From assembly GCA_964596135.1 (NCBI GenBank), contig CAZQTF010000021.1:1-26041 (forward strand): a stretch of 26,041 bases of DNA. The letters run 5' to 3'. This DNA is from JADJNW01 sp964596135 (GTDB taxonomy: Bacteria > Bacteroidota > Bacteroidia > Chitinophagales > Saprospiraceae). Position numbers and translations under genes: made by a program. Each line of letters starts with the position of its first letter. Within the stretch, counting starts at the first letter, position 1. Below, piece by piece: positions 7,394 through 13,504 of this stretch. A model generated the notes under the pieces. The model made no database searches. It worked only from the letters and a program-made list of their open reading frames with translations, and was not told where the DNA came from.

Positions 7394-8197
7394 TTACTCT
7401 TCTGCCGTTGCCGCGCTACCAAATTCGCTTTTGACAGATTCAAAACCATTTTTAATCCGATCCAACAGTTCCCGGCACACTGACAGATAATCTTCTGCAC
7501 CAGAGCTGCCGGCATTGTAATCAAAAATATCCTTGCGTTGCGAGGGCGCTTCCGCCAAAGCTACATTATCGCGGATCATCGTTTCAAAAACCAAGTCTCC
7601 AAAGTATTTCTTGATGGTATCTACCACGTCCCGGTTAAGTACCTTGCGATGATCATACATGGTAGCCATTACGCCGGCGATTTCCAGCTTCTTGTTGAGC
7701 CGCAGGCGTACCTTCTGAATGACCTGCTTGATTTTTGCCAGCCCCTGCATTGCCAGAAATTCGGTTTGCAAAGGAATGATGACGTAATCGCTGCTGGTGA
7801 GCGCATTTAAAGTCAATAAACCCAATGACGGCGGGCAGTCAATAATAATAAAATCGTATTCTTCGCGCAGCGGCTCGAATAATTCCCGGAGAATTTGCTC
7901 CCGACCGGCTTCGTTGATGAGTTCCATTTCGGCGCCCGACAAGTCGAGCGTGGAAGTGATGACATCCATGTTCTCCTTGGCATGGTAGGGCTTCAGTTCT
8001 GATTCGCCACGTATGGCTTCGTAAATGGTCACCGGCTGACGCGGAATGCCCAGCGAAAGCGTTAGGTTTGCCTGAGGGTCGAGATCCACCAACAATACTT
8101 TTCTGCCCAATTCTACCAACCCCGCCCCAATGTTGATCGCACTGGTCGTTTTCCCGACGCCACCTTTATGATTGAGTAATGAAATGACAATGCCCAT
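7394..8197 (-). CDS. ParA/Soj-family ATPase
   Basis: The 267-residue product is a cytoplasmic P-loop ATPase of the ParA/MinD superfamily. The deviant Walker A motif KGGVGKTT lies at residues 11-18 with the signature lysine Lys11. VDLDPQANLTLSLG (37-50) is the switch region, and FIIIDCPPSLGLLTLNAL near residue 115 is the Walker B region. There is no N-terminal helix-turn-helix, so it is of the short type found in Soj-like chromosomal proteins and type Ib plasmid systems. The first ATG in frame starts at MGIVISLLNHKGG, the normal N-terminus. It is followed by an RHH-like protein rather than ParB. The leader carries a phased CAGC array, which suggests autoregulation or centromere binding. ParA ATPases also position chemoreceptor arrays and other cargo, so chromosome segregation is not the only option. 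Confidence 0.95.
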   Translation of the reverse strand: MGIVISLLNHKGGVGKTTSAINIGAGLVELGRKVLLVDLDPQANLTLSLGIPRQPVTIYEAIRGESELKPYHAKENMDVITSTLDLSGAEMELINEAGREQILRELFEPLREEYDFIIIDCPPSLGLLTLNALTSSDYVIIPLQTEFLAMQGLAKIKQVIQKVRLRLNKKLEIAGVMATMYDHRKVLNRDVVDTIKKYFGDLVFETMIRDNVALAEAPSQRKDIFDYNAGSSGAEDYLSVCRELLDRIKNGFESVKSEFGSAATAEE

Positions 8198-8211
8198 GCT
8201 ACGTAAAATTT

Positions 8212-8246
8212 ACAGCCAACCACAGCAGTTAACAGCCCGTTCAGCC
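8212..8246. repeat. Iteron-like array of four CAGC boxes in the parA leader
   Basis: CAGC begins at 8213, 8223, 8233 and 8242, giving spacings of 10, 10 and 9 bp. The extended boxes are ACAGCC, ACAGCA, ACAGCC and TCAGCC, with 3-4 bp between them. A CACAGCA (8221-8227) to TGCTGTG (8248-8254) inverted pair overlaps the array. It ends 15 nt before the parA start codon. Short boxes repeated once per helical turn are the usual operator/centromere form for ribbon-helix-helix partition proteins, one of which is encoded next to parA. Confidence 0.6.
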
Positions 8247-8310
8247 TTGCTGTGTATTTTTCTTAAAATCGTAAAATAACAATTTTATTACAACAAACGC
8301 AAGTTGGAGG

Positions 8311-8341
8311 CAAAAATATACATTTTGCACGGTATCTCAAC
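8311..8341 (-). promoter_or_regulatory. Predicted promoter of the parA operon
   Basis: On the minus strand GTTG (8341-8338) is followed after 19 nt by TATTTTTG (8318-8311), a full match to the Bacteroidota TAnnTTTG -7 box. It lies between the kinase stop codon (8357) and parA, so the parA operon probably has its own promoter and a leader of about 105 nt that includes the CAGC array. Confidence 0.42.
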
Positions 8342-8356
8342 CATGGTCGTGCATCA

Positions 8357-9574
8357 TTATACCTTACTGGTGGCAAGTTGAGGCGTAGCCATTGCAGGTG
8401 CTTTCTCGCGGGTAAATTTGATGGTAAATGTTGTGCCTTTGCCTTCTTCGGAGCGTTTGACGAAAATTTTGCCGTTGTGGTATTCTTCGATGATGCGTTT
8501 GGCGAGTGAAAGCCCCAAGCCCCAGCCTCGTTTTTTGGTAGTATAACCCGGTTCAAAAACGGTTTTGAATTTATTGTGGGGGATCCCTTTGCCGGTATCG
8601 CTCAAATCTACAAAAACATGATCACCTTCAGCATAAACCTCCGCGCTGATCGCGCCTTTGCCCTCCATGGCATCAATGGCATTGCGCATCAGGTTTTCTA
8701 TGACCCAGTCAAACAAATGCGGATTGAGATGGACGTACACCGCCTCTTGCTGCGGATCCGGGAAATGGAAGGAAACCTTGCGCGGCGCGCGCGCCTGCAT
8801 GTAAGCCCGGCACTTGTCTAATTCCTCGAATATGTTGACCGACTCCAGCACTGGCGCCGAACCAATTTTGGAAAAACGATCGGCAACCAGTTCCAGGCGA
8901 TTCACATCTTTGCGCAATTCTTCTACCACTTCCTGGGAATCAGCATTATCTGGCAAGGTCATTTTTAAATGCTCGATCCAGCCGATAATCGCCGAAATCG
9001 GCGTGCCCAGTTGGTGCGCGGTTTCCTTCGCCATGCCTACCCACACGCGGTTTTGCTCGGCGCGGCGGGCAGCGCTGAACCCCATATAGCCAAAGCCAAT
9101 AAAAGCAATGATCAGCACCAACTGTACCAGCGGGAAGTAACGCAACTGGCGCAACACTTTCGATTCTTTGTAATAGATGTAATTACCCGCACTGAAAATA
9201 GGTTCAAAACCATTCTCTTTTAATTCTTGCACTTGCTTTTTGAGGTAGTCGTCATCCTTGTCGAGTTCCTGCCCAAAATTCGTCGCATACACGATATCGC
9301 CGCGCTCGTTGACCATGACCACCGGAATGGTCGTATTGCTTTTTAATACTTCCAACTGCAATGTCACATCCTCGTCTATCTTATTTGGATCACTAATGCG
9401 CTCAGGATCATTGAGTTGCTGCTGGGCGAGTACCCAGTTTTCCACCTTTGTGCGTTCGCCCTCGCCCAGCATTCTGGAAAGATAGCGGGTATAAAAAAGC
9501 GAGATCAGCAGAATGACCACGCCACCTGCTGCCAGATACAATTTCCACCTCGATTTGCGAGAATAAATGTCCAT
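8357..9574 (-). CDS. Membrane sensor histidine kinase
   Basis: The 405-residue protein has a transmembrane helix at about 11-29, a periplasmic sensing region of about 115 residues with a PAS/Cache-like centre (VVMVNERGDIVYA, 86-97), and a second helix at about 147-167. The cytoplasmic kinase follows. Its H-box is GMAKETAHQLGTP with phospho-acceptor His187, its N-box NLMRNAIDAMEG (294-305), its G1 box DTGKGIP (326-332), its F-box FEPGYTTKKRG (340-350) and its G2 box WGLGL (351-355). All catalytic motifs are intact. The HQLGTP form of the H-box is common in Bacteroidota. No response regulator gene lies beside it, so its partner must be encoded elsewhere. The signal is not predictable. It is 91 bp downstream of a lipoprotein hydrolase gene on the same strand and could be co-transcribed with it. 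The ATG at 9574 sits directly before the first membrane segment. Confidence 0.94.
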   Translation of the reverse strand: MDIYSRKSRWKLYLAAGGVVILLISLFYTRYLSRMLGEGERTKVENWVLAQQQLNDPERISDPNKIDEDVTLQLEVLKSNTTIPVVMVNERGDIVYATNFGQELDKDDDYLKKQVQELKENGFEPIFSAGNYIYYKESKVLRQLRYFPLVQLVLIIAFIGFGYMGFSAARRAEQNRVWVGMAKETAHQLGTPISAIIGWIEHLKMTLPDNADSQEVVEELRKDVNRLELVADRFSKIGSAPVLESVNIFEELDKCRAYMQARAPRKVSFHFPDPQQEAVYVHLNPHLFDWVIENLMRNAIDAMEGKGAISAEVYAEGDHVFVDLSDTGKGIPHNKFKTVFEPGYTTKKRGWGLGLSLAKRIIEEYHNGKIFVKRSEEGKGTTFTIKFTREKAPAMATPQLATSKV

Positions 9575-9665
9575 TTCCCGGGTTTCTGAAGGCTATAACG
9601 CATTTTTGGAGCGATTTAATATTTGACATCGGATAATTTTCAGATTCGCCTCCAACATCCAATAT

Positions 9666-10673
9666 TTAACGCCCAACAAACGCATCCACTCGCTTCATTG
9701 CGTTGTGCCGTACATTCAAATAGTAAAAATTATAATCCGCAATATGATAATTGGGATTATTTAATAAAAAGCTGCCCGGAAATTGAGGGCGATCGAGCCA
9801 CAGCAAGCCGTCGTGCACTTGCGCTTCGGCAATTTGCGGGTAGATTTTATCAAACTTCCGCAGCACGCTGCCGTAGTTCAGCGTTTTTGGCGCCAGGGTT
9901 GTATCTCGCGTCCAGGTCAGCGGATTAGTAACGATAATGTTGTTGTTTTTCTTGTAGGAATTCGGGAAATGCTCTTTGCGATAAGCGCGCCAACTCACGA
10001 AACACCCGGTTTCATCCGGCGAATCGCAAGGTTTTATAAATTCAAAATAATCACTTTCTACCGGAATTCCCACCAAATATGCCGCCACCAATTGCTTTTG
10101 CAGCGGTTTGCCGTCGAAAAATTCGCGCAGCAGACGCTTGGCGTGAGTGGTACCCTGGCTGTGCGAAGCTATAATAATCGGGCGATTTTCATTATAATAT
10201 TGTAAATAATATTCAAAAGCCGCTTTAATGTCATTATAAGCAATGTCAAAAATCTCTTTTTGTAACGCTTTGTTTTCCAGATAGTAAGCACTCAGGTGAG
10301 CCTGCCGGTAGCGCGGTGCATACACTCGTCCTGCTCCATTAAATATACTCGCCTGATATTTAATCGTACTATTATCCACTTTTTTATTGAGCTTTGGGTC
10401 GTCAATGGCGCCGTTCCAGGGTTGGCTGCCACGCCTGCCGGAGTAAATCGTGGGGTGCAGGAAAAACACATCCGCCATTGCAACTGCTTGATTATCAGTG
10501 ATTGTATCAGAGGGGGTGAGGTCAGCCGGATCCTTTTTGTCGGGTAAGGCAGCCCAGGCATCAGCATTCGCGTAGCTGGGTGCAAACGGTACGCCGGTAG
10601 CATCGGTAGAAAAATGGGAAGAAGAAGAACACGCGCTTGCCAGCAATAAAATAGCCAGAGTAATTTGTCTCAT
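9666..10673 (-). CDS. DUF3089-family alpha/beta-hydrolase lipoprotein
   Basis: The 335-residue product starts with a short lipoprotein signal (MRQITLAILLLASACSSSSH, lipobox ASAC, Cys15), so it is probably anchored in the envelope. The rest matches the DUF3089 layout: VFFLHPTIYSG near 69-79, a PWNGAIDDPKLN segment, ASIFNGAGRVYAPRYRQAH near 108-126, and the nucleophile elbow IIIASHSQGTTHAKR with Ser172. SHSQG is the G-x-S-x-G-like elbow of this lipase-related family. A later HDGLLWLD may hold the catalytic histidine. The substrate is unknown; esters of lipids or polymers are plausible. It diverges from the NTF2-like gene pair, sharing a 98-bp control region, and precedes the histidine kinase by 91 bp. 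Confidence 0.88.
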   Translation of the reverse strand: MRQITLAILLLASACSSSSHFSTDATGVPFAPSYANADAWAALPDKKDPADLTPSDTITDNQAVAMADVFFLHPTIYSGRRGSQPWNGAIDDPKLNKKVDNSTIKYQASIFNGAGRVYAPRYRQAHLSAYYLENKALQKEIFDIAYNDIKAAFEYYLQYYNENRPIIIASHSQGTTHAKRLLREFFDGKPLQKQLVAAYLVGIPVESDYFEFIKPCDSPDETGCFVSWRAYRKEHFPNSYKKNNNIIVTNPLTWTRDTTLAPKTLNYGSVLRKFDKIYPQIAEAQVHDGLLWLDRPQFPGSFLLNNPNYHIADYNFYYLNVRHNAMKRVDAFVGR

Positions 10674-10708
10674 AATGAGGCGAATTTCTATTACACAAAT
10701 TCAATTTT

Positions 10709-10741
10709 GCAACTTTAACAATTACTTCTCGGCAAAGTTGC
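10709..10741. promoter_or_regulatory. Inverted repeat in a divergent promoter region
   Basis: GCAACTTT (10709-10716) and AAAGTTGC (10734-10741) form a perfect 8-bp inverted repeat with a 17-bp spacer, centred between the divergent DUF3089 and NTF2-like genes. It could be an operator for either gene. No clear -7 box was found beside it. Confidence 0.35.
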
Positions 10742-10771
10742 TTACTTTTAATCATTAAAAAAGAAAAATTT

Positions 10772-11299
10772 ATGAAACTAATTTTACCGATCCTAACTGC
10801 CTGCCTACTTTGCCTGACGAACGAATTTGCCTCCGCACAGGATTACAGCAAAGATACGGAAACCATCGAAAGTACGATGAATGCTATTCTGGATGTAATT
10901 TCTGGTCCAGCCGGCAAAACCATTGATGTCGTGCGTTTTCGCAATCTCTTTCGCGGTGATGTGAAATTCCACATTCGCACCAAAAATAAGGACGGGCAAA
11001 TGCTCGTGCGGGAAAGTTCGGTGGAGGATTATGCCAAAAACATTGCACCCCGCATCGAAGCGCAGGATTTTTTTGAAACGGTGGGCAGCCTCACGATTGA
11101 TCGTTACGGCGACATTGCCCAGGTGTTTATGGTATATGAAACCCGCCGCAGCGCCAACGGCGAGCCTTTTGACCGGGGTATCAATAGCTTTCAGCTCATC
11201 TACGACCAGGAGCGCTGGTGGATCGTAAGTCTGATCTGGCAGGCGGAGTCAACGGGAGTGCCCATTCCAAAAAAATATGTAAAAGCCAAAAAGAAATAA
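10772..11299 (+). CDS. Secreted NTF2-like (SnoaL-type) protein
   Basis: The 175-residue product has a signal peptide (MKLILPILTACLLCLTNEFA, cleavage near SAQ at 21-23). The mature part has the alpha-plus-beta cone pattern of the NTF2-like superfamily. A helical start (DTETIESTMNAILDVIS) is followed by a strand-rich half with VKFHIRT, DFFETVGSLTIDRYGDIAQV and the closing NSFQLIYDQERWWIVSLIWQ. The last segment is the usual W-x-I-x-x-x-x-W end of NTF2-like domains. This fold serves as small enzymes, ligand binders or polyketide cyclases, and sequence alone does not settle which. It lies 49 bp upstream of a second NTF2-like gene on the same strand, so the two are probably one operon. It is probably periplasmic. 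Confidence 0.78.
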   Translation: MKLILPILTACLLCLTNEFASAQDYSKDTETIESTMNAILDVISGPAGKTIDVVRFRNLFRGDVKFHIRTKNKDGQMLVRESSVEDYAKNIAPRIEAQDFFETVGSLTIDRYGDIAQVFMVYETRRSANGEPFDRGINSFQLIYDQERWWIVSLIWQAESTGVPIPKKYVKAKKK

Positions 11300-11348
11300 C
11301 AGGTAAATGTACCTGCTATCTTATTATTTCATCATCATAAATCAAAAA

Positions 11349-11819
11349 ATGAAAAAATTGATATTATTCGCAACGGTCTTATTTTGCTTTCACGCCGCCC
11401 AGGCGCAGCAAGAACAGATAACTGATAAAGAAGCGATTACCAATGTAATTAAAACATTTTTTGACGCTTACCGAGCGCAGGATACGAGCATCATGAGCGC
11501 TTTGTTTCATGCGGAGGCAACGATGGGATCAGCGATCGTAGATCAAAATGGCAATCCACAACTCCGCAAAGGCAATGTGCAAAATTTTCTCAACTTCGCC
11601 GGCACTAAAAATGGCAATTACTATGACGAGCGTATTTACAGCTATGATATTACGATTGACGGACCACTGGCTACCGCCTGGACCGAATATTCATTTTTCC
11701 TCAATGATAATTTCAGCCACTGCGGCTATAATGTTTTTACGTTATTAAAATCTGCCGACGGCTGGAAAATCATTTACATTATAGACACAAAACGAAAAAC
11801 CGGCTGCAAAACAGAATAA
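11349..11819 (+). CDS. Second secreted NTF2-like protein
   Basis: I chose the ATG at 11349 (156 residues) over an upstream start at 11307. It begins exactly at the signal peptide MKKLILFATVLFCFHAAQAQ, while the extra upstream residues have no such pattern. The mature part begins with the helix DKEAITNVIKTFFDAYRAQD, the typical DUF4440/SnoaL opening. MSALFHAEATMGSAIV and then strand pairs ending in NVFTLLKSADGWKIIYIIDT follow. Two late cysteines (in SHCGYN and KTGCKTE) could pair in the periplasm. The gene shares fold and export with its upstream neighbour, but the sequences are clearly diverged, so any duplication is old. It ends six bases before a hairpin terminator shared with the convergent isomerase gene. 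Substrate or partner is unknown. Confidence 0.78.
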   Translation: MKKLILFATVLFCFHAAQAQQEQITDKEAITNVIKTFFDAYRAQDTSIMSALFHAEATMGSAIVDQNGNPQLRKGNVQNFLNFAGTKNGNYYDERIYSYDITIDGPLATAWTEYSFFLNDNFSHCGYNVFTLLKSADGWKIIYIIDTKRKTGCKTE

Positions 11820-11825
11820 TCGGGA

Positions 11826-11858
11826 GAGGATGGGGAAAGGAACAATTTCCCCACCCTC
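11826..11858. terminator. Hairpin terminator between convergent genes
   Basis: A 13-nt arm at 11826-11838 pairs with 11846-11858 around a 7-nt loop, with one mismatch. It fills nearly the whole 44-bp gap between the NTF2-like pair and the convergent isomerase. Neither side has a strong U-tract, but position and stability suggest use in both directions. Confidence 0.6.
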
Positions 11859-11863
11859 ATTTA

Positions 11864-12736
11864 CTATACATTACATATTGCAATTGCTTCCCGCAACGCA
11901 CCGATCCTATCTTCGTAGGTTGGAATAAACTCCTGCGCAACATAACCGTTGAAACCGGTTTCGGCAATGGCAGTCATGATTGCCTTATAGTTAAGCTCCT
12001 GATTGTCATTAATTTCGTGTCTGCCAGGCACGCCTGCGGTGTGGTAATGATTGATATAATCTTTATACTGCCGAATAGTAGCAATAATATCACCTTCCAT
12101 AATTTGCATATGATAGATATCATATAGCAGCTTAAAATTGGGTGAGCCGATTTTTTCCACCAGCGCTACGCCCCAGGGGGTGTGGTCGCACTGATAGCCT
12201 TTGTGATCTACTTTGCTGTTGAGCAATTCCATCACAACCGTAATACCCTTTTGTTCGGCGTGCTTGACGATGTCGTCCAAGCCTTTGGCGCAGTTTTCCA
12301 GCCCTGCTTCATCACTGATGCCGTTGCGATTGCCTGAAAAACAAATCACCTGAGTAATGCCCATCGTTGCGGCCTGCTCGATCAGTTCCATGTAGGGTTG
12401 GCGAAAACGCTTATGATTGGCAGGATTGTTAAACCCTTCGGTGAGGCTGATCCAACCGGCAGTGCCCAGCGAACAAGTCAGCCCATGTTTGGCGACAATG
12501 CCCCATTCTTCAGGCTTCAGCAAGTCAATGGCTGGAATGCCCAAATCCCTGATGCGCTCCGCAAATTCCTCTAAAGGAATGTCATTGAAGCACCAGCGAC
12601 AAACGGAATGCTTGAATTTGCGATTGGCGAGTGGATTCTCCAAACGCGAAGTTTCACCTGCCAATATTCCCGGATTAAGTGTCAGCGCACTGGCGCCCAG
12701 TGCTGCCGTTTTAATCGCATTGCGGCGCGAAAACAT
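11864..12736 (-). CDS. Tat-signal TIM-barrel sugar isomerase/epimerase (hydroxypyruvate isomerase-like)
   Basis: The 290-residue protein begins with the Tat-like signal FSRRNAIKTAALGASALTL, so it is probably exported folded. The remainder is a xylose isomerase-like TIM barrel of the AP endonuclease 2 family. Likely metal ligands are Glu170 in VVMELLNS, Asp206 and His209 in LLYDIYHMQ, His232 in HYHTAGVPGRHE, and Glu269 in VAQEFIP. The YHTAGVPGRHEI motif is characteristic of hydroxypyruvate isomerase-like members, though many exported Bacteroidota homologues act on other, mostly unknown, sugar derivatives. It is the last gene of a minus-strand set with the gluconate-dehydrogenase-like pair (78 bp upstream), which suggests it processes the keto-sugar made by that oxidase. 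The exact reaction is not predictable. Confidence 0.87.
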   Translation of the reverse strand: MFSRRNAIKTAALGASALTLNPGILAGETSRLENPLANRKFKHSVCRWCFNDIPLEEFAERIRDLGIPAIDLLKPEEWGIVAKHGLTCSLGTAGWISLTEGFNNPANHKRFRQPYMELIEQAATMGITQVICFSGNRNGISDEAGLENCAKGLDDIVKHAEQKGITVVMELLNSKVDHKGYQCDHTPWGVALVEKIGSPNFKLLYDIYHMQIMEGDIIATIRQYKDYINHYHTAGVPGRHEINDNQELNYKAIMTAIAETGFNGYVAQEFIPTYEDRIGALREAIAICNV

Positions 12737-12814
12737 ATATTAAAATTTACAAATTTAAAATATAAGATATGATATACTTATTTAGTTTCACATCTCATAT
12801 TTAGAATTTCACAT

Positions 12815-13417
12815 TTAAATAGACGACCACATCCGTCCTTTCGGCACTTCCGACATTGGGATGCAACCTTTGTATGCGCCCGGAATCGGGTCGTAATTGG
12901 TCACTTCCATACCAACGGTTTTGGAGGAGAAATAAGCCGCTAGCGTCATTTGCTTGAACCGCAGGAAAAACGGATAGTTCCACTCCCAATTGTTGGCTTT
13001 GCGGCGCTCGATCTCATCCAGTACTTCGGCGCTCTCCACTTTCACGAGTAATTCTTCCTGCTGTTGGCGCGACAAAGTCATAAAGCCTTTGCCAAATTCG
13101 TTGAACGCTGAGGCGTCCACTTCTTTCAAGCCCATCAGGAAAGCGCTTTGCTCGCGAGGTTCAAGGCAATCTTTCACCATCAGGTCAATGTATTCCGGCA
13201 CGCCTACGTCGAGTGCACCGGGCGTTCCCGTACGGGGCAGAATGCAATCCGCAATTGTGGATACCAGTTTGGCTTGTTCCTGCGTGAAATACTTCGGCGC
13301 CCATTGGGCGTGGCTGCCGGTTGGCTGGCAACCGGTGAGGATACCCTGGATCATCGAGGAAGTCAATGCGTAGCCGGTGAGCAGGGCGGTTTGTTTTATA
13401 ACTTCTCGTCTGGTCAT
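12815..13417 (-). CDS. Gluconate 2-dehydrogenase subunit 3-like protein with Tat/lipoprotein signal
   Basis: I chose the ATG at 13417 (200 residues); the frame continues upstream only to a TTG. The N-terminus MTRREVIKQTALLTGYALTS has the twin arginine of a Tat signal, and LTGC at 27-30 forms a lipobox with Cys30, so the product may be a Tat-exported lipoprotein. The mature part matches the small subunit of membrane gluconate 2-dehydrogenase and related FAD-linked sugar dehydrogenases. It has FTQEQAKLVSTIADCILPRT and GALDVGVPEYIDLMVKDC, then FGKGFMTLSRQQQEELL, and FLRFKQMTLAAYFSSKTVG with a closing YDPIPGAYKGCIP. In characterised relatives this subunit helps fold and export the GMC flavoprotein, which itself lacks a signal. 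The GMC gene is 87 bp upstream here, in keeping with that pairing. Confidence 0.9.
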   Translation of the reverse strand: MTRREVIKQTALLTGYALTSSMIQGILTGCQPTGSHAQWAPKYFTQEQAKLVSTIADCILPRTGTPGALDVGVPEYIDLMVKDCLEPREQSAFLMGLKEVDASAFNEFGKGFMTLSRQQQEELLVKVESAEVLDEIERRKANNWEWNYPFFLRFKQMTLAAYFSSKTVGMEVTNYDPIPGAYKGCIPMSEVPKGRMWSSI

Positions 13418-13504
13418 TTTTTTATGGTATTCATGTGTCAAAACGCTCCTGTATTTGTGAGAGTTCTAAATATCAACTCGAACACATTGAGCATTTGCAC
13501 AAAA

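Noticed and set aside
8221..8262. CACAGCA/TGCTGTG hairpin followed by TATTTTTC as a plus-strand terminator
   Set aside because: No plus-strand gene ends nearby. The arms overlap the CAGC array in the parA leader, so an operator role is more likely.
13418..13441. Longer start (TTG at 13441) for the gluconate dehydrogenase subunit 3-like gene
   Set aside because: The ATG at 13417 places the twin arginine right at the N-terminus, as in Tat signals.
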